Assembly: GCA_012064385.1 (NCBI GenBank) | Contig: QRDG01000525.1 | Span: forward strand, 124,001 to 188,000 | Direction: 5' to 3' | DNA: 64,000 nt | Source: Puccinellia tenuiflora | Taxonomy: Eukaryota; Streptophyta; Magnoliopsida; Poales; Poaceae | Shown here: piece by piece, positions 1-12,393 of the stretch | Layout of the letters: each line of letters opens with the position of its first letter | How positions within the stretch are numbered: the stretch's first letter is position 1 | Notes under the pieces: generated by a model | What the model was told of the DNA's origin: nothing | Database searches by the model: none | Seen by the model: the letters and a program-made list of their open reading frames with translations, nothing else | Position numbers and translations under genes: made by a program

Positions 1-2
1 AC

Positions 3-688
3 TGCGACCTCAAGCCCAGCAACGTACTCCTCGACGACGACATGACGGCCGTCGTGGCCGATTTCGGCATTGCGCAGCTTGTCAAGGACGACGTCGGCGA
101 CATCACCGGCTCTGCCGATCCGTGCAACTCCATTACCGGATTGTTACAAGGTTCCGTCGGCTACATCGCGCCAGGTAATTTACTGAAACACACGAACAAA
201 TGCATGCCACGTCCATCAATCTCTTAACATTTTCCTCGTGTTCTTGCCTGGTTTCAGAGTACGGGTTAGGAGGCCACCCTTCGATAGAAGGCGACGTGTA
301 CAGCTTCGGCGTGATGATCCTGGAGCTGATCACCGGGAAGCGGCCGACTGACGTGCTGTTCCAGGAGGGGCTCACGCTGCACGACTGGGTCAGGCGGCAC
401 CACCCGCACAATTTCGCCGCCGTCGTCGCGCGGTCATGGCTGACGGACGGGGCATCGCCGTCGGTGCAGGTTGACGAGAGGGTCAGTGCAGACGACGTCG
501 TGGCCGAGCTGATCGACCTTGGGATCGCGTGCACGCAGCACTCGCCGCCGGCGCGGCCAACCATGGTGGAGGTGTGCCACGAGATCACTCTCCTCAGGGA
601 GGACCTCGCAAAGTGTGCCTGCGCGGCGCCGTCGGTGGCGATGACGGTCAGCGATGGGTCAAGCTCCTCCACGGATTCGTCTTTCTGA
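3..688 (+). CDS. LRR receptor-like Ser/Thr kinase, 3' end of kinase domain (partial)
   Basis: The window opens inside a kinase domain. Exon 1 (3-174) encodes the catalytic loop end (DLKPSNVLLDDD), the DFG motif (ADFGIAQLV) and GSVGYIAP. A GT...AG intron (175-257) splits the Glu codon of the APE motif. Exon 2 (258-688) encodes GDVYSFGVMILELITGKRP, the C-lobe and a Ser-rich tail ending in TGA. The order and spacing match plant LRR receptor kinases, most like the At2g24130 group with its GDVYSFGV and RPTDVLF signatures. It would be a plasma-membrane receptor; the ectodomain lies outside the window, so the ligand is unknown. No break is visible in the part seen. The family call is firm; the subgroup call rests on remembered similarity. 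Confidence 0.9.
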
Positions 689-2899
689 CATATTGTTGCG
701 AATTCAAGACATAGTTAATCGGCGACTACACATTTTGATCCTCGTATTTGTTTGAGTTATCTGTATATGCCCCGTCATTTCATTTCAGTTGACAAGTTTT
801 TTTCCTCGATAAAGTACATTTTATTATTCGATATAGCATCATATGGTACATAGTATTACCTCTACCTTTGCGTAATTGGGATGCACACAACCAAAATAAT
901 ATAAAAGTAAAAGAGCATAATAGGCGAAAATACAAGAATTAACGAGAGTTCGTATGACGTCTAAGGATCTGGAGGGCCGTTACATATATCACGCCACCAC
1001 CCATGTGTGATAAAAATATCACTCGCTATGTATTCCAACCGTGTAGATACCTCCATAATTAGATCACGAAACTCTATGTGTTATAGAGATGACCATGAAC
1101 GAAGCATATACGTGCACCGATAGATGATATGTGTAATAGATAAACTTTTATCATTAAATATTTTGACATTCCTACATTGTACCCTAATGAGAACTCTATA
1201 TTTATGATCAATATCACATAATCAGTTATCAAAAATATTTGCAACACGCCGTGACGGATACAAGTTAGGAGCTACTTGAATGATTGACCATATAAAACGA
1301 GCAAACGATACTAAATGCTTTATTATTTCATCGTGATGATAAAATACACATTTTATACTCCCATGTAAATTTCGTTTTACAAGGTTGTTCTTGGTTAGAA
1401 TAACTCCTTTGGCAGAGATACCATGCAACGATTAATATTTTTATCGGTGCCTTATTTTTCATTTTTTTTTGTTTTATTATCGATTAGTACACCTTGATGA
1501 GCAAGCACTCTATACATAGAATCAACCTAGAATTTTCCATTCTGATATAGGTTCCAACAAAATTCGTTACTCCCTTGTTGAGTGTTCCATGTTGTAAGTC
1601 TGGGGCCGATTAAATCTCGTCAATCCAATGTTATATATAGTTGGATACTGAACTTGGAGTGTGGTGTTTCCAAACCACTTATCCTAACATAACTATTCTC
1701 CGAACCATTCTTAATGGAAAAAGATCCAAAACATATTACCATTATATACATAGTTGAAGAAAATCTTCTATTACCAAACCTCGTTTGACGCCACGTGCAT
1801 CTCGAGAGTGCTCCGCTCTGGCCACCCACCACCACTGGCTTCATCAATCCCAAGCCAATGCACCACAACACGACATCGAGAGTAAGGGTTTCGAAGATGA
1901 CGCCTTCAAGGAGGGAGCGACATCGCTAGTGTTGCCATCACCGATCCAATAGAAGTGGATATAGGATTTTCACCTGGAGAAATCAAGACCTCGATGGGAG
2001 TAGACGTCAAGAGCTCGATAACAGTGCACAAGGTTCCTCCGTCGCTTGAATGTGAAGTTTTCACAGCATCACATCCTCAACCTCCCAGCCTCACGCGCAA
2101 CCCTGTATGTCTGAAAGGACTTCTGCATATGGGGAATGGCCCGCCACCATGGCCAAATGCCAGATCAGGCACGCCACGTGCCGGGCCTTGACCTCCATGC
2201 TATACCACTATACGCAACAACAGAAACAGATCGTTGCACGACGTCTTCACCGGGAGCTCTTTAGGTCACGCCGCCATATTGCTCGTAGCTCGCACAGTCC
2301 TCGACCGGGGCCGCCCACACGACACTGCTACACAACCAACACGGCCATTGCGTGCCCGCCACACCACCACAGACCGTTGCCTCTGTCACGCGTCGGAAGC
2401 TTCTGTCCTCTGAGCCGAGATCTGCATGAACTACCGTGAGTGGAAAATACTTCGCCTCCATCTTTTGTGGCATGGTCTCAGCCCGGTTGCATCATCCGAC
2501 AACGACGAGGGTGTATCGGGGGAGGGTTTCCCCTGATTTCCATCAATAGAAACCTTGAGTATGCTACAGAACCTCCACAACGCTTCAACACATCATCCAA
2601 AACGTGTTTAAAATGTATTTTTAAAAAAACAGGGGCAGATGCCCCTGAGTGCAGAAAGTGCACTCTCTAAGCAGAGCTCAAAATAGACCAAACAACATAG
2701 GAGAAGCTAGAAACAGAAGATGAAAGCCCCCGTCATCATATTCCTCTCAAGTAGGTCTCCTCAGCCGATGCTCCATTGCTACAGCTTACACGATGCTCAC
2801 CTCCTCCTAGCATTGGAAACCTCAACCGCAATTCATTACACCAGTTTTTCGTACTACCTTAGTCGGTCCATTGTGCTGTCCTTCACCTGCAACTAACTC
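689..2899. other. Intergenic, AT-rich; no gene recognised
   Basis: After the kinase stop there is AT-rich sequence without a credible ORF. The stretch around 1780-2480 is more GC-rich and has the look of decayed repeat (short overlapping ORFs on both strands, none with a recognisable domain). I cannot assign it to a family. Confidence 0.4.
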
Positions 2900-3340
2900 C
2901 ACCAATAAATCCACTAGCATATTATGAAAATTACATAATCGGTTCGTCTAGACATTTTCTCTGAAACATGCCTAGTTTCTAGCTTTCCAAGTCTCCCAAA
3001 ACACTGCTGTAAAGATCGCAAGTTTTATGTTTAGTCCCACGAATCCTTTCCACCAATCATTAACACAGTCGTGCATATTGGAGAAATTGCGATTAGAACC
3101 AAAGGATACTCTAACTACGTTCCATATGTAACTAGCTAGGGGGTAATAAAACCTAAATGATCAATCGATTCATTATTATCACACCAAACATTTGCCGGGG
3201 CATTTTCCTCCCTCTGTAACGAAACATCTTAGAATACTCCCCTTGAGTACCAGCAGAATCAAAGTTTTTTACCGTTAAGGAATCTCAATCTTCCACAAAA
3301 AACTAGAACAACACCATAATTTTGTAAGGTTAGACAAAAT
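2900..3340 (-). mobile_element. LINE relic: zinc-binding region of a reverse transcriptase
   Basis: Read on the minus strand with frame changes, this stretch gives FLWKIEIPLTVKNF, then ESIDHLF and PLASYIWNVVRVSF, in the order of the zf-RVT domain at the C-terminus of plant L1-type LINE polyproteins. Stops and frame changes show it is long dead. The sequence near 2940-3010 resembles 9890-9950 at the equivalent place of the second LINE relic, so both probably come from related elements. The ends are uncertain. Confidence 0.6.
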
Positions 3341-4282
3341 TCTTGAGTTAGCGAATTTTCAGATTAAGGGGCGATCATAGATCCAATTATCTTCCCAGCA
3401 TCTTGTGCTTTTCCCATTACCAACTTTTGTTCTTCAAATAGGCTAGAAGAATTGCTTGACCTCCATCAACCCTTGTCAAAAATGAGACTCCCCTGGTTCT
3501 GGTTTGGCCTCTACTTGACCAAGGGTCCAAGAGGAGAGATTTCTTCCTCGAAATTTGTTGCCACATACCATCTTCATTTGTTGCCACGCCCAGAAAACTC
3601 GCATGTTTTTACGAAAAAAAGTCATGCGGCTTTATTACAGATTTAAATAATACGTATGCAACATTAAAAATGACTAAAAGACTTAGAAGCTCGTGGCATT
3701 GCTGCAGATAGCTGCTATCCTAGGCTGCTGGGTTATATTTACGCGCGAAAACTGGGCTAGAATATGCACTTGCTACCTATTGGGTCATCCATACGCGAGG
3801 CAAATGACCCAAAAAACTGGTGGGGGCGAGCGATCTACGTCGACCTAAAGCAAGAATTTTCCTTGTGGTATTAGTTGCAGGACAGTTTCTGGATATATCC
3901 ATCTGCATAGACATATAGTAGTAAAATCACTTCCGTTTATGTATCCGATGATTATTATACGTATATGTCATGCATGGAACCAAAATTTACCATCCGCGAG
4001 TTTCTGCTCGGACGATCGGAAATAAGCCGTACCATTTTCACCCCTAGTGTCCGGGGCGTGTGTAGATAGTATGTGACATACCTATTTCTATTGTTGCTCG
4101 TGCGTCCAACACGACGATGAGTACCGATGTCCAGAAACATCTATACATATCAGTAAATTAATTTGCAGAAATGGAAACCATTATTATCGTAGATGAGTTA
4201 TAATCACAAGTAAAACTCCAGTTTTGGGGGGGAAGGGACAATATATACAGGAGTGCTTAACTGAAGTTGGACTCAAAAATAC
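3341..4282. other. Region downstream of the glutathione peroxidase gene
   Basis: No supported gene. The part next to 4283 should contain the 3' UTR and polyadenylation region of the minus-strand GPX gene. The left part continues decayed LINE-type sequence. Confidence 0.4.
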
Positions 4283-7200
4283 TTATGCTGCTATGAGCTT
4301 CTGGATGTCCTTCTGCAAAAAAATCATGCAAGAAGGCTGTGAGCTGCGGGAAACATCAACAGATGGTCCAAAACAATAACGTAAAGGAAATTTGAGAGAT
4401 GCAGTTCGCAAATATATAACTAAGAGAGGATTAAGGAATGTGCCCCTCAATGAAGATGCAGAAGTTTTTCGTTATCAAACTGAGAGATTTCAAAGCCTCA
4501 AAGGCAATGGGCATGTTTAGCAAGGGCATATAAGGACACGGAAACGTAGTAACAAAATGGACTGGAAGTAAAATAGTTGATCAATTCATGTGAAGATAAA
4601 TAGACTTTTGACTGATGGGCTATGTCATACCAGTCCATAGTGATAACATGAAATACAATTACAGGTCATATAACCCATCCACCGCTGTAATTTGGTAATA
4701 CTTTCTAATGCCGAAAAGTGAGAACCATAAGGGTATGTTTGAAATCGATGTATTTGTTGTGTAGGCATCGTTATATAGTTCAAAATTAACAAGACCTAAG
4801 TATAGTATCGACTAACTAGGCTTTAGTTCAGAACTCGTATCTTCAGTTTCGAGTAAACTTCTGAATCACATATTCCCACGATGGGCGGAAGAAATTGACA
4901 CACTTGCCAAGCCCAGGCTGCTTGCTCGTGGTTGTGTGTGGACCATTGAGCATTGTGAGAAACTTCATCAGGAACATATCATCATTTTAGTATCTAAGCT
5001 TACGCAAATTTGAGCACTGTCAGGCTGTAAACAGCGAGTGATTATTACAACCTGGAGCATGTGCCCTTTGGAGCACTCAAGTAGACCTAAGGCTCCCCAA
5101 GGACCCCAACAATGTTCTAGGACACCTTGGGGTTATTGTTCTGTAATTCTGTTGGACAAGGCTTGCTTTTAGGTGGATACCCACACGGCTACACCCCAAG
5201 ATCTGAGCCTGTCAGGAACTGGGACTATGTGCATTTTTATATACGTATACATAAGCATATACTGTATTTGGTATCCTTTTAGAAACCCATGCCAACACCC
5301 GAGTTCACTATACTAGTAAAAATTTGGAAGATCAGACTAGATGCTGATAGGTTAAGTTAGTGCCCATTGTTCTTTTCAGTCCTTATATGAAGGGAAAACC
5401 GAAAAAATGAGAGCATTTACTCGGGAACTCAACTTTGCAAATCAAGTGAACAGTACACGGAGTGGTATAAAGTGACAGAGAAGCTTCACAAACCTCAATT
5501 TGGAATGGTGAAGTTGTTGGTGGGTACCTCTCCACAACTTTGCCGTTTTTGTCCACTAAGAACTTCTCAAAATTCCACTTCACAAAATCACCCAAAAATC
5601 CTCCAGCACTCGACTTGAGAAACTTATAAATAGGGGCTGTGTTAGGTCCATTGACATCAACCTGGCATTGTATGCATATCTCATTAATTTTGGTAAATGG
5701 CATGAAATACTGAACACAATACATTGCTTCTTCTGGAGCTACCATACCTTATCAAAAATAGGAAATTCAGCTTTAAACCTTGTACAAGCAAACTGCTTTA
5801 TCTGTGGATTTGATCCAGGTTCTTGAAAACCAAATTGATTGCATGGAAACGCCAGAATCTCAAATCCTGGAATTTAAGAAGTATGATGATATCAAGCCTA
5901 CTATGATCCTGAAATCAAAGTTCATACCATTGCAAGAACAAACTTCAGAAAATGCAATGATAATTGCTTCGGTTGTAGTTATTGGCAATCTGAAGCGGAA
6001 GATTGTAATTCTTTACATAGTTTACTGATCCAATCTGAAGCGGAGGTTTGTTTCTTTAGATAGTTTACTGATCCAACCTGAAGCGGAAGTTTGTAATTTT
6101 TACTTAAAATTGTAGGTGTTATTCAGAGGATATGATTGATTATATGTATTCATGCTTGCCTCCTAGGAGGTTGTAACCCAAACCTATCTTTTAAATGCAA
6201 TGAAACGCAAAGGTCCTTTGCGTTTTCTCGAAAAAAAAATATTTCAATATTTCATCACTAACAAATGGAGGATGTATTCTCAAGGAAAAAGGGGGGGGGG
6301 GGGGAATAGCATCTACCCTGAATCACATCAAGGATCTGTCCTACTAAATAGGCATGCTATGTGATGCATGCAAGGAAATTGTTGGAGATATAACTTTGAT
6401 GTTTCAACTTGTATGTAGCTAACTACGGTTAGGTGAACAAGATGTTCCTGATATATGCTCCCATGCATTCCCCGCACTAACGATTCCCTAGCATTTAGGC
6501 ACGTCGCTTTGAATTTTTACAGTAAACTCCAATAAATTCTCGTCAATATCATCCATCGATGTTCATAGGAGCCCAGGACACCATGTTGGTCAACATCTTC
6601 CATGTTGGCCAACATCTTTGACAATCTCTCTTCTATTGGTAGTAATGTGGGATATTAACCTCTCAGAAAAAACTAACCGTTGTCACAAGAAAAGATTAAT
6701 AATGAAATTAGATGGTTTCTGAATACCTGCCAGCACAGGATAGTCACTAGGCAGGTTAACTTATCGTGAAAGGGTATAAAATATATAGATTGGTTCCACA
6801 AGTTATTAAGGGTTTAGGAATCTGCATACGCACTGGGGTGATTTTCTAGAGCAAGAGTACCAGCAAGATGAGAAGAGGGCACTCACGTTCACGCAATAAG
6901 AAAATGTCACAAATGATTGACTGACCCAATGAACATGTATACACGAACACCCGCAAGAGTAGAACTAAACTGTGTGTCTTTTGATGTAAGCTCGTATAAT
7001 GTAACTATGATTAGACATAAAATGAAAGGGACAAGCGATTCAACATAATTCACAGTAAAGCCTAAACTGGAAATGAAGATTACCTTGAGCCTTGTACTTT
7101 TCGTAAAGATGAGATAGTTCAGTGTAATTTGCTGTTGTAAGCCCACTGGATTTCAGAGAAGAATGTGAGGTTCAACGCACAATATGGCACAACTTACTGT

Positions 7201-9216
7201 ACTGGACGTGAGGCTAAATATTAAACACTATATCAAGAAAATTACCATTGCGAAGCAACATTAACAATCAACAGTGCCTTTCCCTTGAATTTGCTAAGAG
7301 TAATACCTTTTCCATCAATATCCTGAGAAACAGAGAAATGATTTTCAGCACCGAAGCTAAAAATGGTATCTAATCCCCTTACGAAAGTATGCTGAATAAC
7401 CAGCGAATCAATAACTAAATATAAAACGATGATGTATTGCAACTATGTGAAAATCCCTTGGGAAATCAAAACATCATACTAGAGAGTAGCCCCAACATGG
7501 AAATCCCTTGGGAAATTTATGGCTACTAGAGAGTAGCCAATTCAAGTTTAATATTACTTTTTTTCAAATAGGAGGATCACCCCGGGCCTCTTCATCAATT
7601 GATGCATGCAGCCATAAATGCTAGAGTTTACCACTAAAACAACGCCCCTAAAATTTCTCGTATTTTCTCTTTTCATTTTACTTGGACTGCGGCTCTGCTT
7701 GAATATGTCCTCGCTATGCAATTTAAGTCTGGAAACGAACCACACGCCCACGCCAGTATGTTTGTCTAAATGTACTAGCACATAGATGGTAAATAGATCT
7801 GAAAGGTGTAGGACTGCATGTATTTCCCAAAACTGTATGTAGCCTTTCAAACATTTACTTAAGTTTAGAGAAAAATTGAAACATTTTAATAGCTCACAAA
7901 TGAAAACTAGGACATCAGTAAAGAAAATGGAAATCACATTTTCTTGGTGATTTCAGCATTGTCCTCTTAAAGCTTAATTGAGACGCAGAAGTTATTTCTA
8001 TCATAAGCATGTATCTGATAAGAAAAAGTTGATTATGTACAACTTCTGTTGATCTAGTACATGTTTATTTTTGAATCCCAACAAAAGATTATATGGGTAA
8101 AAAAGATCTCCGGTAATGATACTTTACCGTGTTACAACAAAAAGTCAAAAACAAACATATTTTTCATCTTCTAAGTTCAGAAAACTAAGTATGTTAGTCA
8201 ACCTAGAGTTTCAACACAATGCACCCTAGATAGCTAATGCAATAACACTTCAACTTGCAAATGAGCAATGTCTACTACTCCCTCCGTTCCACAATATAAG
8301 CCTTTTTAGCTCGCTAGTTTAGCTCGCTAAAAAGTCTTATATTGTGGAACAGAGGTAGTATATATTAACCTTATTTGGTTAATTTCTAGCACTTCTGTCA
8401 GCACCATGAAATATATTTTACAATCTTTGGTAGAGACGCGAGTGGGTCACCATGAAACTTATTTTACAAAAAGTGTTGTAATTTGAAATTTCAGTTCCTT
8501 TGATTGAACTAAGTAGGTTCGGAGGGTGCCCTAATACTGACCCACTTGCATCTCTAATCTTTGGAGTTTGTACCAACTATCTACCTCACCATTTCAACAA
8601 CACAACATCAACTAGCAAGGTCCATCAGACAATTTGAACATGTTACCGTCAGTGGGCCAGCGGCAAACCCAGGGAAGCTACGAAAAATCTCCAAACGGAT
8701 TGGCCTGACTCGGCCAATTTCAAGCACGCCCAACAACGCCGCAGAGCATTTCAGATACTCTGTAATATTGAGTATAGGTAGATGGTTACAAGTACAACAC
8801 CTCCCACCTACCTACCTGAACGGCAGCGAATCAAACACCTAACACTACTACTGGCGGCAAGCAACAAAACAATATCATCCAAATTCACACGGCTCTCACT
8901 CACCTAGCGCTTCCATTCAACCAGCGCGTACAATTTCACAGGAAAAGCGCAGGAGAGAATTCACAAGTATGGCGAGAATCAGGAGGCGAGAGCGGGTCAC
9001 CTTGACGGTGAAGTCGTAGATGCTCTTCTCGGTGGCGGCGGCGGCGTAGGCGACGCCGGGCGCCCGCCCGCGCCTCCGCGGCGCCGCGACGGAGACCGCC
9101 GCCCTTCTCCTCCGGGCCGCCGAGTGGGCCGGGAGGGGCGCGAAGGACGCCGCCTTCGGGAGCCGCGAGGCCGGGAGGAGGCAGGCGAGCGCGGCGGCCG
9201 TGGTGGAGGAGGCCAT
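4283..9216 (-). CDS. GPX: Chloroplast-type (phospholipid hydroperoxide) glutathione peroxidase, six exons
   Basis: Thiol peroxidase reducing lipid and hydrogen peroxides; plant members use thioredoxin. Exons by GT/AG and reading frame: 9216-9001, 7322-7246, 7145-7084, 5866-5748, 5661-5494, 4312-4283, giving 223 residues and stop TAA. Residues 1 to about 62 are rich in Ala, Ser and Arg and poor in acids, as in a plastid transit peptide. The mature part starts near SIYDFTVKDIDGKG. The peroxidatic Cys (VASQCG) has its codon split TG/T across exons 2 and 3. LAFPCNQFGF carries the second conserved Cys, FACTRFKAEFPIF the resolving Cys, and WNFEKFLVDKNGKVVERYPP is the family C-terminus. Introns of 1.2-1.7 kb hold a Stowaway element, a G-run at about 6290-6304 and small duplications. 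I recall rice OsGPX4 on chromosome 6 as the likely orthologue. The gene looks intact. Confidence 0.95.
7451..7538. repeat. Short direct duplication in GPX upstream-flanking intron region
   Basis: Two copies about 50 bp apart share AAATCCCTTGGGAAAT followed by CTAGAGAGTAGCC. It lies in the first intron of the GPX gene and has no visible coding role. Confidence 0.6.
8278..8358. mobile_element. Stowaway-type MITE (81 bp) in GPX intron 1
   Basis: Begins CTCCCTCCGTTCC and ends in the near reverse complement GGAACAGAGGTAG, flanked on both sides by TA. The whole element folds back on itself. This is the usual Tc1/Mariner Stowaway structure of grass introns. Confidence 0.93.
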
Positions 9217-9650
9217 GATGATTGGTTCGCGGCAGCGGCGCTGGATTGGTTCGCGGCGACGTGGAGGAAAATAACTTGATTGATTTTTGGCTGGTGGTGG
9301 TTCTAGAGGTGGGGCAGCGGACACGTGACGGGCTGTGGGCCCGGCAGGTGTTGGTCTTTTTCAGCGGGAGCAAGGCACGAGCTGGACCAGCCAATTTGTC
9401 AGAATCTTTATCCACTTCGTTGCAACGGCCCCCCGGTTCTGGCCTTCATTTATTATGGCAGTGGATGATGCACATCGTCGGGCCGATGCGGATGCGGTCG
9501 TTTCTTTCGAGTCGATCGTCTCTGCTACTACTCCTATATCGTCCGTTGCCGCGCTGGTTTTGGTTAGCGGTCCACTCCGCAAAATGGCACCCCATATGCA
9601 TGGTCAGTTCCTAAAATAGAGCAATAGAGCGGCATGTTTAATGAGCAATC
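9217..9650 (-). promoter_or_regulatory. Upstream region of GPX
   Basis: The sequence just 5' of the GPX start codon should hold its promoter and 5' UTR. The open frames here lack recognisable domains and overlap on both strands. No clear TATA box was identified. The far side runs into LINE-derived sequence. Confidence 0.4.
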
Positions 9651-9889
9651 GCAACCAACAAACAGGAGCATTGTTATAAGCATGCTCGTGTGAATTCAAC
9701 CTAGAAATGGCCTCGGCCTCCATGCGTTCTAACCCTTCTCTCCTTTGAAGACTTCATCAGCGACCCGTTCTAGCAGTTTTGCGCCCGTTTGTAGCTCCAT
9801 CTTTGCGTCCTCCGATACATAGATTTGCCCACCAATCAATCCAATAACAAATACGACGAACAACTTCTATGGGTCAGAAGGCTATTTTT

Positions 9890-10875
9890 TCTCGAAACAT
9901 GCTAAATTCCTTGTTTTCCAAATTCCCCATAATACTGCTACAACACCCACAACCATTTTTTTCTTCATTTTCTTACCAAAACTATCCAGCCAGCCTGTTA
10001 GACAGCTTTAAGTGTCTACAGCCTGACAGTTAACTCCAACAGCCACACTAACAGTATTCCACACATATCTTACCAACGGACATCTAAAGAAAAGGTGATC
10101 AATGCTCTTGTCCTGTCCACAAAATAAACAGGATCTTTCGCACACTCCTCCTCTCTTTAGCAACACATCCCTGGTAAGTATGCTTTTTTTAAGCGGAAAT
10201 CCGTTTTGGTGCCCGGGAGCATATGCTCCCGGTATTTTTGACAAAATTTAGAAAATCAAAAACTTTTCAAAAAATCACGAAAAAAATCACGCACGTACCT
10301 GAGCATGGTGCGCACCGTCGTGAAAATTTTCGCACCGAAATGTCATTGTATGCGCCCTGGGAAAAAAGACAAATTTCTGACAGCAGATTCAAATTTTCGG
10401 ATCTCATTTGCTGTCAGAAATTTGTCATTTTTTCCCAGGGCGCATACGATGACATTTCGGTGCGAAATTTTTCAAGACGGTGCGCACCATTCTCAGGTAC
10501 GTGCGTGATTTTTTTCGTGATTTTTTGAAAAGTTTTTTATTTTTTAAATTTTGTCGAAAATACCGGGAGCATATGCTCCCGGGCACCAAAACGCCTCTCC
10601 CTTTTTTAAGGACCAACCAAATGAAAGTTTTGACTCTTAAAGGGATCTTAATCTTCCACATAAACTTGTAGGGAACCTCGGCTACAGTTTGCATTGCGGA
10701 ATAGAAAGATTTCACAGAAAAAAACACCCGAGAGTATGATAAGAGCCACACCAGCTTGTCTTCCCTATCGGTCAAACGAACCGACTCACAGGAGGATAAG
10801 AGTTGAGTCCACTCCTCTAGTTTGGGACCCACTAAAGCTCTTCTAAAAGATGACCATTTGTTATGAGTTGTCAAC
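9890..10875 (-). mobile_element. LINE relic with RT zinc-binding domain, split by a Mutator-like MITE
   Basis: Minus-strand frames read LVWLLSYSRVFFSVKSFYSA, then FMWKIKIPLRVKTFIWLVLK (upstream of the insertion) and SILTRDVLLKRGG, CERSCLFCGQDKSIDHLFF and CPLVRYVWN (downstream). This is the zf-RVT domain found after reverse transcriptase in plant LINEs. The two halves join in frame once the element at 10194-10601 and one copy of its target duplication are removed, so the insertion postdates the LINE. The 5' part, including endonuclease and RT core, is missing. Confidence 0.75.
10194..10601. mobile_element. Mutator-type foldback MITE (408 bp) with 9-bp target duplication
   Basis: Two arms of nearly 190 bp are inverted copies of each other. 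Each contains the palindromic motif GGGAGCATATGCTCCC close to the tip. The 9-bp sequence TTTTTTAAG occurs directly outside both ends (10185-10193 and 10602-10610), as expected for the Mutator superfamily. No coding capacity. The transcript would form a very long hairpin. Confidence 0.85.
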
Positions 10876-12393
10876 TCTCATTATAAGGACTTTGTCGCAC
10901 CAAGTTACATAACTTGCAACAATTAGTCGGTTATGCATTTGTAATGTTGGCACAACTCACAAGAGTGACCACAACTTAGTTGATTTAGAAATAATTTATG
11001 TGTTGTTCAATTGTCGATAGACTCATTTATCAAGATTTTCTTGGCCCTTTTCCGCATGGGGCGAGTTCTTCTACCTTCACCTCCACTCGGTATTTCAAGA
11101 TTTTCTTGTCCCCTTTCTGCATGGGGCAAATCAACCTCCACCTTGACCCGTCCAATGTCCATGCAGAGCCCCCAAGACACTCTACCATCTTGTCGTTCCT
11201 ATGTATTTGCTCTACTGTCATTAAAGTCGGTGTTTCAGTTATTGTCTAAATGTTTTGGTTTTGTAGTGAGTCTACCTATGTAATCATTATACTCACTCAA
11301 GAATAATTTCTCTACGCTAATTGGAGAAGTTGCATTGCACCAACACCGGATTTTGTGTTCCTTATGATGCTAATTGTATCTTTAGTGCATCTTTTACCTA
11401 TATACACGGCTTAATATTACGGTTTCATTTTGATTCAAATGAAACTGAGACGCCTCCTAATTGATTGGCAATGATCGAACAATTGTTTTCAATGTAATAT
11501 ATGACTGTAATACCTCCTAGTTGAAGTCTTGGTATTGAATGGGAAATGCAGTTTGTCAGCATTGCGGACTTACCGTAGTTCCGTACAGAGGAGAGGGAGG
11601 AGAAAAGGAGACGATCCCCAAGGTAGGGTTTCCCGGCGCCACGGCCGATCCGCCCCTTCTCCGATGACAATTCAGGCCTCGGATGGGCGGTAGATTCCAC
11701 CGGCCTCTCGTCAGCGGGAGGTGACAGCGACGTCAGAATAAGGTTCTCCCTGCTCTGGTGGTGCGTCGCGGACGACGCGTTGAGTTGTGTGTCCGGTGAA
11801 TCTCCTGATATCTAGTCGTTTTCTCATGTTCGTTGGTGTAGTTTCTTTTTGCGGGGTTCGTTGGTGTAGTTACAAGTTTGGCTCTTGTGATCTGCGGTTC
11901 TCATATTTGGCGATGGTTGCTCGGTGCGCTGGTTTTTTGGGACTTATCACGATGACTTCTCATATGTCTACTATAATCCTCTATTACGACAATTTTTGCT
12001 CGGCTGCGATGAGGGAGGGGCGAGGAAGACGGTGCGCCTTCGGCTCAGTGCTTGTAGCCTTTGTTAGGTGGTACAAAGAGTTGTTTGTAATTTTTTACTC
12101 TTGGGATTTTTGTACTACAGTCAATGATTGTTAATAAATCGATTAGCCTTTTCGTAGAACAAATATAGGACAAACCGTTTTGTCGAAATTTGTTTTCATC
12201 AAAATAATCCATAAACCAGTTTCTCAAGAACTTTAGCCAAAAAGAAACAAGTTGGGCGTAAGTTCCGTTCGAAAATTGAACCGTTTTTGTGTAGCTTCAG
12301 TCGACCGTCTATCAGCGATCAGACGGCTACCGTTCTAACAGCATAAAACCACATGACAAAGCCCGACAACCTGCACGGCCACAAACCGCGCAG
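10876..12393. other. Intergenic and upstream region of the DYW PPR gene
   Basis: No supported gene. Two similar segments near 11030-11130 share CAAGATTTTCTTG and GCATGGGGC. A GC-rich patch near 11590-11790 and the AT-rich stretch after it look like repeat remains (LINE tail is possible) but cannot be assigned. The last few hundred bases should contain the promoter of the PPR gene at 12394. Confidence 0.35.
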
